A stretch of DNA of 64,000 nucleotides from Verrucomicrobiales bacterium (GTDB lineage Bacteria; Verrucomicrobiota; Verrucomicrobiia; Limisphaerales; UBA11320). The notes beneath the pieces were generated by a model. That model was given only the letters and a program-made list of their open reading frames with translations, was not told where the DNA came from and searched no databases. The stretch is taken from positions 56,517 to 120,516 of the forward strand of contig JAEUHE010000012.1 in the NCBI GenBank assembly GCA_016793885.1, given 5' to 3'. The translations under genes were made by a program, and so were the position numbers. Position 1 is the stretch's first letter. Every line of letters begins with the position of its first letter. Shown piece by piece: positions 36,372 through 46,028 of the stretch.

Positions 36372-37265
36372 ATGAACCTCGTCACTCGCTTCCACGTTTC
36401 CGGGTTTGCTTCGACGTTTCTGATTCTCCTGACTGCTCTTGCTTCCTGGGCAGCGGAGCCCAGGAAGCTGCTCCTTTTTGAGTATGGGAAAGGGCCCAAC
36501 CGGATGTTGGAGTTGGATGGCGCGGGAAAAATCGTGTGGGAACATCAGCCGCCGAGCATCGCCGTCATTTTCCAAATACTGCCGAATGGCAATGTGCTTT
36601 ATGCCTATGGCGGAAAACCTACCGGGGTGAGGGAGGTGACGCGTCAGGGGGTGGAGGTTTGGAATTATGTCAGTTCCTGCCCTCAGGTTCTTGGCGGTGA
36701 ACGGCTGGCCAACGGGAACACCTTGATTGCCGAACAGGGCCCCTGCCGAGCGGTGGAAGTGGATCCCAAGGGGCAGGTGGTCCACACAACGCCGCTTCAG
36801 ACGAGTCACGAAAGCTACCACCTTCAGGTACGCAACATTCACAAGCTGGCCAACGGAAATATCCTCGCCGCCCACGAGGGGGAGGGGGCCGTTCGTGAGG
36901 TCGATCCGTCGGGAAAGGTGGTTTGGGAGTATACGGGAGTGGAAAATGCCGGTGATGCCCAAAGGTTGTCCAATGGAAACACCCTGATTTCCTGCGGCAC
37001 TCAGAAACGCGTGCTCGAAGTGACGAAGGATAAAAAGATTGCCTGGGAGTTCACGGCCCAGGATGCCCCTGAGCTGAACATCACCTGGGTCTCCAGCATT
37101 CAGCAGCTTCGCAACGGCAATCTGCTAGTCGGCAATTTTCTGCGAGGTCAAGAGGGGAAGGGAGCGCACGCGTTCGAGGTAACCCGCGACAAGCGGGTTA
37201 TCTGGAAGTGGGATGACCACTCGCTCATTCGATCGCTGACCACCGTGCGGGCGATCGGGGAGTGA
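36372..37265 (+). CDS. Exported PQQ-like / arylsulfotransferase-type beta-propeller
   Basis: 297 residues from the ATG at 36372; the frame stays open for 1 kb upstream but that part is antisense to the HD gene. The N-terminus VSGFASTFLILLTALASWAA is a signal peptide. The body is built from repeated blades such as FQILPNGNVLYAYGG, GERLANGNTLIAEQG, HKLANGNILAAHEG, QRLSNGNTLISCG and QQLRNGNLLVGNF. This L-x-NGN-x-L pattern is typical of periplasmic propellers in this phylum. The function is unknown. Confidence 0.8.
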   Translation: MNLVTRFHVSGFASTFLILLTALASWAAEPRKLLLFEYGKGPNRMLELDGAGKIVWEHQPPSIAVIFQILPNGNVLYAYGGKPTGVREVTRQGVEVWNYVSSCPQVLGGERLANGNTLIAEQGPCRAVEVDPKGQVVHTTPLQTSHESYHLQVRNIHKLANGNILAAHEGEGAVREVDPSGKVVWEYTGVENAGDAQRLSNGNTLISCGTQKRVLEVTKDKKIAWEFTAQDAPELNITWVSSIQQLRNGNLLVGNFLRGQEGKGAHAFEVTRDKRVIWKWDDHSLIRSLTTVRAIGE

Positions 37266-37301
37266 CAATGGCCCCTCGTTCTGCTCTGATGTTGGCTCGC
37301 G

Positions 37302-40300
37302 ATGACTCAAATCCTTCGCCCCGATCTCCGAGCGCGTTCCGCCGCCCGAGCCTGCCCTGTGTGGAAGCGGGCTGCGGTCTGGGCGTTGTGGCCCGTGACT
37401 CTTTTTCAGCTTCAGGGAGCCTCCGGTCTGTTTGAGGAAGTCTTGCCGTCGGAGTCAGGAGTCAACTTTACCCATCGGCTGGCGCTCGATCACCCCCACA
37501 GCTACCTCTACGAGTCGGGCTATGCCTGTGGTGGGGTGAGCATCGGTGACGTGGATGCGGATGGACTCCCCGACGTGTTGCTGGTGAGCGGCCCGGGTGA
37601 GAATGTTCTCTACCTCAATCAGGGAAAGTTCGTCTTCCGGAAGTCTCCCAGTGCGGCGGTGCTCGAGGATGGCCAGAACTGGGGCGTCAGCTCAACGTTC
37701 GTGGATCTCGACGGGGATGCCGACCTGGATCTGCTCCTGGTGAACTACGGGGCTCAGAACAAGGTGTTCCTCAATGATGGGAAGGGGCAGTTTCGCGACG
37801 TGACCGCGGCATCCGGAATGTCCTATGCCGGCCCCAGCCAGGCGATCTACCCTGCCGACTTTGACAATGATGGCGATCTGGACTTGTTCCTGCTGACCAA
37901 CCGCTTTTATTCACGATCCGGCCGTCCCCGCGGGGTGGCGAGCGAGCTCGGGAGCGACGGACAGCCGCACATCAAGAAGGAATACGCCCCCTTCCTTCGG
38001 ATCGTCCGGCCCGAATCAGAGGTTCCCGCTCGTCCGGGGGTCACCACCGAGACCCCTCCTCCTCCTTTCATGCTCGAGTATGGTCATCCCGATCGACTCT
38101 ATCGAAACGACGGTGTTGGGGCTGATGGAGTGCCCCGGTTTACCGACGTCACCTCCGGAAGCGCTCTCATGAAGGTTGCCGGCCACGGTCTCTCGGCCTT
38201 GATCTGGGATGTCAACGGGGATCGTCTGCCGGATATTTATGTGGCGAACGACTACACGGATGCGGATAACCTCTGGATTAATCAGGGAATCAACTCGAAG
38301 GGCGAGTTTCAATTCCGGGATGCCATCGCGGAACATCTGCCCTATACCTCGTGGTCCTCGATGGGCAGCGATCTCGCCGATATCAACGGAGACGGACGGT
38401 TAGACTTCTTGGTGGCCGATATGGCTGGGAGCACTCACGAAAAAGCCCAGCGGACCTCCGTCGAGATCAATGGCTGGCGCCGTTGGGTTGCTCAGAACGC
38501 CTGGCCCCGGCAGACGATGAGAAATACCCTGTTCTTGGGGAGCGGGGTGGAGCGCTTCCAGGAAGCAGCCTTTGAAGCGGGTGTCGCTCGCACGGATTGG
38601 ACCTGGGCGGTGAAATTTGGCGACTTTGATCTGGACGGGCTGCCCGATGTGTTTCTCACCACCGGCGCGGCGCGCTTGTTCACCGATTCCGACATCATCG
38701 TGACACCGGCCATGCTGGTGGGGACCACCTTGTGGGAAGCCTTCAAGAACACGTCCGAAGGGAGGGAGCAAAACTTTGCGTTTCGCAACCAGGATGGGCT
38801 GCATTTTTCCGATGTCAGCAAGAGCTGGAACTTGGATAAGGTGAGCATGAGCTTTGCGGCCGCCACCGCCGACCTGGACGCCGACGGAGACCTGGATCTG
38901 GTCGTCTGCCACCTCGATGAGCCGGTTTCGCTGTACCGCAACCGAGCTGCCGAGTCCGAGGCTCACTGGTTGAAGGTTCGGCTGCACGGGGAGAAAAATC
39001 GGTTCGGTGTGGGAGCTTTGGTGACCGCTCAGCTCAGCGATGGCAAGGCGCTGCTCAGGCTGATGAACCCCTACACAGGTTTCCTCTCCGGCAATGAGCC
39101 CATGCTCCATTTTGGTCTGGGTCGCGAAACGATGCTTCGATCCCTCGAAGTGCGCTGGCCATCGGGAAAGATCCAAGTGTTGAAGTCTGTCGGGGCGAAT
39201 CGATCGGTCGATCTTCAAGAGGCAGATGCCGCGTTGCCCGCGACCAACTCCCCCAGCCTGGCTGCCCCGGAGCCGCCGCCGTCTCTCCTTGAGTCTGCCA
39301 GCCGTTTGGGTCTGGAGTTCACCCATCGGGAGCAGGCCTTCGATGATTATCATCGCGAACCCTTGCTGCCGGCGAAGCTCTCCCAGGCTGGCCCTGGCCT
39401 GGCCGTGGCCGACGTCAATGGGGATCTCCTGGATGATGTGTTCGTAGGCGGGGCTTCAGGACAAGCTGGAGTGCTGTTCCTGCACCAACCTGATCACACC
39501 TTCAAGAGGCTCGGCAGTGCTCCCTGGGATCGCTATTCGACGTCCGAGGACATGGGGGCGCTTTTTTTTGACGCGGATCGTGATGGCGATCTGGATCTGT
39601 ATGTCGTGAGCGGTAGCAACGAATGGGAGCCGCAGGACTCCCGCTATGCCGACCATTTGTACCTGAACCAGACCGCCCGCGGTTTGAGCGACCTGCGTTT
39701 TGTGGAGGCCCCGGAGGGCTCGATTCCCGCCTCCCGGCAAGCGGGCTCTTGCGTGGTGGCAGCCGATTTCGATCTGGATGGTGATCTGGATCTCTTCGTT
39801 GGGGCCAGGTCCATCCCGGGTAGCTATCCTACCGCGGGCGAGTCACTTTTGTTGCGTAACGATGGCCGTCGAGCGGGGGAGGTGAAGTTCAGCGATGTGA
39901 CGGATCTGGTGGCGCCGGATTTGCGGAAGATCGGTATGGTCAGCTCAGCGTTGTGGTCGGATGTGGACTCGGACGGTCGCCCCGACCTGCTCGTGGCTTG
40001 TGAGTGGGGACCCGTGTCGTTGTATTTGAATCGGGGAGGCGAACTGGCGCGTGTCCGCGATCAGGAGGGTATCGATCTAGCAGCCCGGCTGGGCTGGTGG
40101 AACTCGATCGCCCCGGCGGACCTCGACGCCGACGGAGACATCGATTTTGTGGTTCTGAACGCGGGGACCAACACCAAGTATGGCGCGCCCACCCCGGAGC
40201 GGCCTTTGGTTCTATTCTTCGGGGATATGGATGGCAATGAGGTGGCGGAGATTATCGAGGCGAGAATGGGTGCGCGTGGTTTGGTCCCCGTGCGGGCGCG

Positions 40301-41105
40301 GCATCCGAGCAGCCAGGCCGTTCCTTTGATCAACGATCGGTTTCCAACCTATCGAGGCTTTGCTTCCGCCACCCTCGACGAGATCTATGGGGAGGAGGCG
40401 TTGAAACGAGCCGTCAGGCTAACCGCCTCCGAACTTGCCAGCGGGGTTCTTCGGAACGACTCCACCGTCGGAAAAGTCCGGCTGACATGGATCCCTTTGC
40501 CGGCAGAGGCTCAGCTGTCGCCCGGGTTCGGCGCAGCGGCCCTCTTTGGGGCGGGGGAGGGCGGGATTCGCCTAGCCATAGCCCAGAATTCGGACGCGCG
40601 CGAGGTGGAGACAGGGTTGTGGCGCTCTGGGGTGGGCTGCATGCTCGATTTCAGGGGCGCGCAACGTCCCACATCAGTGGATCCGGCACGATCCGGGTTT
40701 GTGGTGCGTGGCGATGGCAAAGCGCTGGCCGTGACCGATTTGAACGGGGATGGTTTTCCCGATTTGCTGGCCACCCAAAACAACGATGCCTTGCTGGCCT
40801 TCCAGAGCACTCTGCACTCTCTGCAGGATCGGGTTTCAGTGGCTGTGACCTTGAGAGGGCCGGCCGGAAACCCGCAGGGCGTCGGTGCACGCATCAGCCT
40901 GGTGGCGGCCGATGGTCAACTTGCTGGAACCACCGAGGTGCGAGCCGGGGAGGGTTACCTTTCGCAGTCGAGCGCCACAGTTTATCTGCAGGTGTCCGCT
41001 GCCGCCCGTCCTCGCGCGGCCGTGCGCGTTCGATGGAACGACGGAAAAGCGAGTGAGATTTCGATTCCGGTTAACACCAACCGTGTGTTCATCTCGTCGC
41101 CTTAG
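37302..41105 (+). CDS. Giant FG-GAP/UnbV (CRTAC1-like) exported protein, double unit
   Basis: 1267 residues. After a signal-like N-terminus (VWALWPVTLFQLQGASG) come FG-GAP/VCBS blades with calcium-type loops: DVDADGLPDVLLVSG, DLDGDADLDLLLVNYG, DFDNDGDLDLFLLTN and DINGDGRLDFLVADMA. An ASPIC/UnbV domain follows near residues 555-640 (WLKVRLHGEKNRFGVGALVT). The whole order is then repeated: LGLEFTHREQAFDDYHREPL, DADRDGDLDLYVVSG, and a final UnbV-like region (AVTLRGPAGNPQGVGARISL). Most relatives contain only one such unit. An adhesion or carbohydrate-binding role is usually proposed; none is proven. It follows the propeller gene by 36 bp. Confidence 0.85.
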   Translation: MTQILRPDLRARSAARACPVWKRAAVWALWPVTLFQLQGASGLFEEVLPSESGVNFTHRLALDHPHSYLYESGYACGGVSIGDVDADGLPDVLLVSGPGENVLYLNQGKFVFRKSPSAAVLEDGQNWGVSSTFVDLDGDADLDLLLVNYGAQNKVFLNDGKGQFRDVTAASGMSYAGPSQAIYPADFDNDGDLDLFLLTNRFYSRSGRPRGVASELGSDGQPHIKKEYAPFLRIVRPESEVPARPGVTTETPPPPFMLEYGHPDRLYRNDGVGADGVPRFTDVTSGSALMKVAGHGLSALIWDVNGDRLPDIYVANDYTDADNLWINQGINSKGEFQFRDAIAEHLPYTSWSSMGSDLADINGDGRLDFLVADMAGSTHEKAQRTSVEINGWRRWVAQNAWPRQTMRNTLFLGSGVERFQEAAFEAGVARTDWTWAVKFGDFDLDGLPDVFLTTGAARLFTDSDIIVTPAMLVGTTLWEAFKNTSEGREQNFAFRNQDGLHFSDVSKSWNLDKVSMSFAAATADLDADGDLDLVVCHLDEPVSLYRNRAAESEAHWLKVRLHGEKNRFGVGALVTAQLSDGKALLRLMNPYTGFLSGNEPMLHFGLGRETMLRSLEVRWPSGKIQVLKSVGANRSVDLQEADAALPATNSPSLAAPEPPPSLLESASRLGLEFTHREQAFDDYHREPLLPAKLSQAGPGLAVADVNGDLLDDVFVGGASGQAGVLFLHQPDHTFKRLGSAPWDRYSTSEDMGALFFDADRDGDLDLYVVSGSNEWEPQDSRYADHLYLNQTARGLSDLRFVEAPEGSIPASRQAGSCVVAADFDLDGDLDLFVGARSIPGSYPTAGESLLLRNDGRRAGEVKFSDVTDLVAPDLRKIGMVSSALWSDVDSDGRPDLLVACEWGPVSLYLNRGGELARVRDQEGIDLAARLGWWNSIAPADLDADGDIDFVVLNAGTNTKYGAPTPERPLVLFFGDMDGNEVAEIIEARMGARGLVPVRARHPSSQAVPLINDRFPTYRGFASATLDEIYGEEALKRAVRLTASELASGVLRNDSTVGKVRLTWIPLPAEAQLSPGFGAAALFGAGEGGIRLAIAQNSDAREVETGLWRSGVGCMLDFRGAQRPTSVDPARSGFVVRGDGKALAVTDLNGDGFPDLLATQNNDALLAFQSTLHSLQDRVSVAVTLRGPAGNPQGVGARISLVAADGQLAGTTEVRAGEGYLSQSSATVYLQVSAAARPRAAVRVRWNDGKASEISIPVNTNRVFISSP

Positions 41106-41378
41106 GGACCGTGCAAACATAACTTCGGGTTTTGGCGGGAGCGCTGCCAGGCCAGATGCGAGGCGCGAGGAAGGCGCATCCCCCACGGTGGGGCTGTAAC
41201 TGACGAGCAACGACGCAGCTGGCCTGGCACCGCCCCGCCCCGCAGGGCTGGGCCCTTCTCACATTCTGGCGTCGTTACTCGCTCGTCACAGACCGCTGTG
41301 GGTAGACTCCTCGCTCGTGCCTCGCCAGAATGTGAGAATTCCTTCAGCAAAACCCGAATTTATTGTTGCACGGTCCCT
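41104..41378. repeat. 275-bp MITE-like element with nested inverted repeats
   Basis: The ends AGGGACCGTGCAAACATAAC (continuing TTCGGGTTTT) and its inverted copy at 41349-41378 match at 27 of 30 positions. Inside are CAGGCCAG/CTGGCCTG, CCCCACGGTGGGG and TCTCACATTCTGGCG/CGCCAGAATGTGAGA, so the whole element can fold. No open frame is credible. The left end overlaps the stop codon of the FG-GAP gene (TAG at 41103). The remaining bases of the 402-base gap, up to 41507, show nothing else clear. Confidence 0.75.
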
Positions 41379-41507
41379 TGGCCCGGTCCGCCCATGCTGG
41401 GCACCCGTTCACCCCTAAAAATCTCCAGCTCGCCCACTTTTTCCATTGCCTTCGCTCCCGCTTTTCGCGTATATCTTAATTATTCCAGAACAGTTTGTAC
41501 AAACCAT

Positions 41508-42350
41508 ATGAAACTATTACCTTTGTTCACGTTAGCAGTTTCAGGAGCTATCACGGTTGGTAGCACTTCAGCTGCAAATACCTCTGCTTCCTTCGATGGA
41601 GGGGCAGACACCGCTCTCACTCTCGAGCGCTTCGGCGATCCCGGGCAGGCCAGCATTCAGACTACTGGCGGCAATGGAGGCGGTTATCTCCAGTTGACCG
41701 ACAAAGTCAACGGCCAGAATAACTGGGCCTCGTTTGACCGGACGCATGTTGGAACCGCTCCTCAGTCCACGTTCAGCTTCCAGTTCCGCATTGATAGCAC
41801 GGCCTCGGCGGACGGCTTCTCGTTCTCCTATGCTGACACCTCCAAGTATGGAGTGTCCGGTGGGGTGGGAGCGCCCGTTTTCACGCCTGAAGATCCGAAG
41901 GCGGCGGGCATTCTGGGCTTCGGTTTTGACACCTGGAGCAACAATGGTGGAGTCGATACGGCCAGCCCCGATGATCCGGCTCAGGCTCAGAGCTCGGACT
42001 ACCAGGAAATCAGCGTCTTTTATGATAACTCGCTCGTTGCTCGTGTGAACGATACCCGCACCTTGGGGCTGACCCTGGACGACGGTCTCTGGCACGATGT
42101 CTATGGCACTGTGGACTTTGCCGGCGGCACCGTCAGCATGACGGTGGACGGCAAGACGATCTTCGGTAACCAAGCGGTTGCTGGCCTGACTCCGTTCGAG
42201 AGCCGCGCCATCTTCGCTGCCCGTACCGGCGGTGAGAACGAGTTGGCTGGAATCGACAATCTGAATATCACCTACGTCCCTGAGCCTTCGATCATGGCTC
42301 TCGGCGGCCTCGGATTGGGTATGCTGTTCCTGCGCAAGCGCAAGAACTAA
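41508..42350 (+). CDS. PEP-CTERM sorting-domain protein
   Basis: 280 residues from the ATG at 41508; upstream in-frame codons have no signal-peptide character. MKLLPLFTLAVSGAITVGST is a signal peptide. The body is a lectin-like beta-sandwich candidate (FSFQFRIDSTASADGFSFSY, then GILGFGFDTWSNNGG and WHDVYGTVDFAGGTVSMTVD), resembling L-type lectin or LamG-like folds. The C-terminus has VPEPSIMALGGLGLGMLFLR followed by KRKN: a PEP motif, hydrophobic helix and basic end recognised by exosortase. The exosortase gene is not in the window. A strong terminator follows. Confidence 0.9.
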   Translation: MKLLPLFTLAVSGAITVGSTSAANTSASFDGGADTALTLERFGDPGQASIQTTGGNGGGYLQLTDKVNGQNNWASFDRTHVGTAPQSTFSFQFRIDSTASADGFSFSYADTSKYGVSGGVGAPVFTPEDPKAAGILGFGFDTWSNNGGVDTASPDDPAQAQSSDYQEISVFYDNSLVARVNDTRTLGLTLDDGLWHDVYGTVDFAGGTVSMTVDGKTIFGNQAVAGLTPFESRAIFAARTGGENELAGIDNLNITYVPEPSIMALGGLGLGMLFLRKRKN

Positions 42351-42383
42351 ACTAACTTCGCGGAGTATTCTCCGATGTCTGTG

Positions 42384-42418
42384 AGCGGACCGGTGCACGA
42401 CCGGTCCGCTTTTTTTTT
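42384..42418 (+). terminator. Rho-independent terminator after the PEP-CTERM gene
   Basis: AGCGGACCGG, loop TGCACGA, CCGGTCCGCT form a perfect 10-bp stem followed by nine T. It lies 33 bases after the stop codon and separates the gene from the downstream serpin. Confidence 0.93.
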
Positions 42419-42560
42419 GACAGTGTGCCTGTCCCTCTCGCCCAGGGAGGCTAGACTTTTTCCGGCACCGGGAGTTTTTCATTCCCTGTTGCCGTCAAAC
42501 GTTGGGAAAGCTCGGACGCCGAGCTTTCAGAGTCACTTAGAGTCAACCAGAACACGCGCC

Positions 42561-43850
42561 ATGAAAAATGATTCGATCCAGATCTCGCTTCTTCGAGCGG
42601 TGGCGGTCTTGATGGGGTGTGGAACCTTGTGGTGCCACTCCGCTGTGAATACTCCTGAAATTGCCGCACAATCGCTCAACCGTCTGGGACTGGAACTCCT
42701 TGGCCAGTCGAAGTCGGCCGGCGGGAACCAACTTCTCTCGCCTTACTCCATCCAGACGGCTCTGGCCATGACGCTGGCCGGAGCTGATGGGGAAACGCGA
42801 ACCGAGATGGCCCGGGTGCTCGGCCTGAATGGCGCGGAGTCGGAGATCCACGCTTCCTTCGCTGCGCTGGCCGCGGCCTTGGAAGAAGTCTCCCGTCGGA
42901 GCGAGTTGCGGACTAAGAATCTCGCCAAAAACGGGGTTGAAGGCGAACCCCTGTCCTTGGCGATGGCGAATCGGCTGTTCGGCGAGCAACACTATGCCTT
43001 TCGTCCGCCCTTTCTGGGGGTGGTCCAAGAACACTATGGGGCTCCGCTGGAACGTGTTTCCTTTCGGGAAGATCCCCAAGGTGCCCGCGCCGGAATCAAC
43101 CGCTGGGTAGCTCAGCGAACGAAAGATCGTATCCTGGACCTCGTTCCCGAAGACGGCGTGAGTCGCGATACCCGGTTGGTCCTGGTCAACGCGATTCATT
43201 TCAAATCGCCATGGGTCGAACCTTTTCCGTCCGGTGCGACGGCGAACCGTCCCTTCCACGTTGATGGCAAAACCGTGCGGGAAGTCCCGACCCTCCAGCG
43301 CCAGGCTCGGTTTGGCTATTCCAAACGCGACGGCTACACGGCGGTGAGCGTCCCATACGCCGGTGGGGAGCTCCACTTTCTCATCCTTCTCCCCGATGCC
43401 GTCGAAGGGTTGGCGGAGCTGGAAACGAAGCTCAAGGAAGAAGCGTTGGCGGCCTGTTCGAATCTACCCGGAACTGAGGTTCAGCTGTCCTTGCCGAAGT
43501 TCAAACTGCAGCCGCCCGTTCTGAAGCTTTCGGCCGCGTTGCGGGCGCTGGGGATGAAGTCCGCGTTCGACGTGCCGGCCGGGTCCGCCAATTTCGATCG
43601 AATGGCGGAGCGAAAACCGGACGACTACCTCTTCATCTCCGAAGTCTTTCACAAGACCTTTATCGAGTTGGATGAGAAAGGAACGGAGGCCGCGGCTGCA
43701 ACGGCAGTGTCCATGATGCGAGCCACCTCCGTGATTGCCGCGCCCAAGCCTCCCATCGAAGTGCGTGTGGACCGTCCGTTTCTGTTCGCGATTCAACATC
43801 GAGCGAGCAAGGCTTGCCTCTTTCTCGGAAGATTAAGCGATCCGAGATAG
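42561..43850 (+). CDS. Serpin (serine protease inhibitor), exported
   Basis: 429 residues from the ATG at 42561, giving a signal-like N-terminus (ISLLRAVAVLMGCGTLWCHS). The serpin fold is clear: GNQLLSPYSIQTALAMTLAG, LVLVNAIHFKSPWVEPF, YAGGELHFLILLPD, LPKFKL and FISEVFHKTFIELDEKGTEA. The reactive-centre hinge is KGTEAAAATAVSMM, with small residues at P9-P12, which indicates an inhibitory rather than a non-inhibitory serpin. The loop continues RATSVIAAPKPPIEV, so the scissile bond probably lies near Met-Arg-Ala. The C-terminal VDRPFLFAIQH and LFLGRLSDP match the family. The protein probably acts in the periplasm or outside the cell. Confidence 0.94.
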   Translation: MKNDSIQISLLRAVAVLMGCGTLWCHSAVNTPEIAAQSLNRLGLELLGQSKSAGGNQLLSPYSIQTALAMTLAGADGETRTEMARVLGLNGAESEIHASFAALAAALEEVSRRSELRTKNLAKNGVEGEPLSLAMANRLFGEQHYAFRPPFLGVVQEHYGAPLERVSFREDPQGARAGINRWVAQRTKDRILDLVPEDGVSRDTRLVLVNAIHFKSPWVEPFPSGATANRPFHVDGKTVREVPTLQRQARFGYSKRDGYTAVSVPYAGGELHFLILLPDAVEGLAELETKLKEEALAACSNLPGTEVQLSLPKFKLQPPVLKLSAALRALGMKSAFDVPAGSANFDRMAERKPDDYLFISEVFHKTFIELDEKGTEAAAATAVSMMRATSVIAAPKPPIEVRVDRPFLFAIQHRASKACLFLGRLSDPR

Positions 43851-43873
43851 GACTGGCTAGCTCACGGCCCTCA

Positions 43874-46012
43874 TCACTCCGGCAGGGCGAACGCAACATA
43901 GGCATCGCCGCTCCTCGTGCCAATCTTGCCGCCTCCACAGGCGATCACGACAAACTGCCGGCCTCCTACTGAGTAGGTTGCCGGCGTCGCATAACCGGCC
44001 GCGGGCAAACGAGCTTTCCAAAGTTCCTTCCCGGTTTTGCTATCGAATGCCCGCAGGTGTTCGTCGCGGCTGGCGGCAATGAACACCAATCCGCCGGCCG
44101 TGACGACGGGCCCGCCGTAGTTCTCGGTGCCCGTGGGGGGGATCCCTTTGGCGGTCAGTTCAGGCCATTCACCCAACGTGACTCGCCAGCGATACTCTCC
44201 CGTATTCAGGTCGATCGCATTCAGGGTTCCCCACGGCGGCTTCACGGCGGGGTAGCCATTGGTGTCCAACCAGCGGTGGTATCCGGTGGAAGTGTAGGGA
44301 ACGGAGCCGAGGGCATCGGACGACCCGGGAGCAGCGCTGCGATCAGCTGGGAGTGTCCCTGCCGCCACCCCCGCTGGGGAGGAGGTGGATCCGAGCAGTG
44401 TATCCGCGACCGCTTGGCGTTGCCGTTCAGTGAGAAAGTCGAACGAGGGCATGACCCCTTTTCCGGTTTTGAGCAGAGCCATCACGTCGTCGCGCTTGAG
44501 CCGCTTTTCGATCCCCAGGAGCGTGGGCACGTTCTGCGCCCGGTTCCCCTGGCGATCGATTCCATGGCAGGCCGCGCAAATCTGCGTAAAGATCGCCTCC
44601 CCGCTGGACAGGGGTTCCTGGCCGGATCGCTTGGTTTCCACCATGGTCAGGATCCAAGGCATCTCATTCCCGTTGACGTACAAGACTCCGTTGGGGTCCG
44701 CCGCGGCCCCTCCCCATTCCGCCCCTCCGTCGAAGCCAGGAAAGATGATGGTGCCCTCGCGACTCGGGGGCTGATAGGGAACATGTGGCCGAATCCGCAC
44801 GAAACGTTCCAGGGCTTGGCGTCGAGACTCGGGAGTCAGATCGGTTAACTCGTGATACGTCAGCAGTTGACGCGAGAAGGGAGCCGGCTTCGTGGGAATG
44901 GGCTGAGTTGGCCAGGCGGATTCTCCTTGAAGGTCAGATCCTGGTACCGCGATCTCCTCGATCGGAAAGAGTGGTGTTCCGTTCTCCCGATCAAAGACAA
45001 AGACATGACCGGATTTCGTGACCTGGGCGACGGCATCGATCTCTCGGTTTCCGTGCTTCACCCGGAGCAGATTTGGGGGTGCTGGGAGGTCGCGATCCCA
45101 GAGGTCATGGTGAACCAACTGCTGGTGCCAAATGCGTCGCCCCGTCCTGGCATCCAGGGCGATCAGGCAGTTGGCATAGAGGTTCTGGCCCATCCGGTTA
45201 CCTCCCCAGAAATCGTAGGTGGCGGATCCGGTGGGGCAGAACACCAGGCCGCGCTCTTCGTCGAGCGCGAATCCCGTCCAGACATTCGCGCCCCCCACAT
45301 AGCGATAGGCGTTGGGAGGCCAGGTTTCATAGCCGGGTTCACCGGGGTTGGGAATTGTGTTGAAGCGCCATACCAGTCGTCCGGTGCGGACGTTGTAGGC
45401 CCGGATGTGTCCTGGCGCCGCCGGGGCTGGTCCTTCGCCCAGTCGCATGCCCATGATGAGAAGATCGCCCAGGATTACTCCGGGAGTGGTTACCTGGAGG
45501 GAGAGGGAACTGATGTCGCGTCCCAGGTCTTGCTTCAGGTCGATGGTTCCGGCAACCCCAAAACTGGAAACCCTTTGACCTGTGTCCGCGTTAACGGCGT
45601 GGAGAAAGTGGTCGTTGGCATAGAGGATTCGACGGTCGCTGCCATCGATCCAGGCGACCAACCCGCGGTTAACTCCCGAGGTGCGGATTCCGGGGATGGT
45701 TGCCGGGTTGAAGCGCCATTTTTCCTTTCCGGTTTGCGCTTCCAGCGCGAAGAGCTGGAGGTCGGGAGTGGTGCCGTAGAGAACCCCGTCGAGGATCAAC
45801 GGGTTGCATTGGATCTGGGACCGGTTGTTGGCATCCGATCCCCCGGTCCGATAGGTCCAAGCGGGCTGGAGCTTGTGAACATTCCTGACGGTGATCTGAC
45901 GTAGTTTGGAGTAGTGGCTGCTGGATTTGTCCCCCAGGTAAGCGGGCCAATTGGAATCGGCCGCGACGGCGGACAGTGGGAGGAGGAGCGCTGCGAGCAG
46001 GGCTTTATTCAT
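43874..46012 (-). CDS. PQQ-dependent dehydrogenase with cytochrome c motif
   Basis: 712 residues. MNKALLAALLLPLSAVAADS is a signal peptide. The eight-bladed quinoprotein propeller includes WPAYLGDKSSSHYSKLRQIT, LQLFALEAQTGKEKWRFNPA, LVHHDLWDRDLPAPPNLLRV and WGGAAADPNGVLYVNG. A cytochrome c insertion with CAACHGIDRQGNRAQNVPTL supplies one haem c site near residue 485. The order (propeller, cytochrome, last blades) fits membrane or periplasmic glucose/quinate-type PQQ dehydrogenases of this phylum. The substrate cannot be read from the sequence. The start codon follows the prepilin-like gene by 16 bp on the same strand. Confidence 0.9.
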   Translation of the reverse strand: MNKALLAALLLPLSAVAADSNWPAYLGDKSSSHYSKLRQITVRNVHKLQPAWTYRTGGSDANNRSQIQCNPLILDGVLYGTTPDLQLFALEAQTGKEKWRFNPATIPGIRTSGVNRGLVAWIDGSDRRILYANDHFLHAVNADTGQRVSSFGVAGTIDLKQDLGRDISSLSLQVTTPGVILGDLLIMGMRLGEGPAPAAPGHIRAYNVRTGRLVWRFNTIPNPGEPGYETWPPNAYRYVGGANVWTGFALDEERGLVFCPTGSATYDFWGGNRMGQNLYANCLIALDARTGRRIWHQQLVHHDLWDRDLPAPPNLLRVKHGNREIDAVAQVTKSGHVFVFDRENGTPLFPIEEIAVPGSDLQGESAWPTQPIPTKPAPFSRQLLTYHELTDLTPESRRQALERFVRIRPHVPYQPPSREGTIIFPGFDGGAEWGGAAADPNGVLYVNGNEMPWILTMVETKRSGQEPLSSGEAIFTQICAACHGIDRQGNRAQNVPTLLGIEKRLKRDDVMALLKTGKGVMPSFDFLTERQRQAVADTLLGSTSSPAGVAAGTLPADRSAAPGSSDALGSVPYTSTGYHRWLDTNGYPAVKPPWGTLNAIDLNTGEYRWRVTLGEWPELTAKGIPPTGTENYGGPVVTAGGLVFIAASRDEHLRAFDSKTGKELWKARLPAAGYATPATYSVGGRQFVVIACGGGKIGTRSGDAYVAFALPE

Positions 46013-46028
46013 AGATAGGACGAAGACT

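Noticed and set aside
44852..45904. 350-residue plus-strand frame opposite the PQQ dehydrogenase
   Set aside because: Lies entirely within a well-supported minus-strand gene and lacks any conserved motif.
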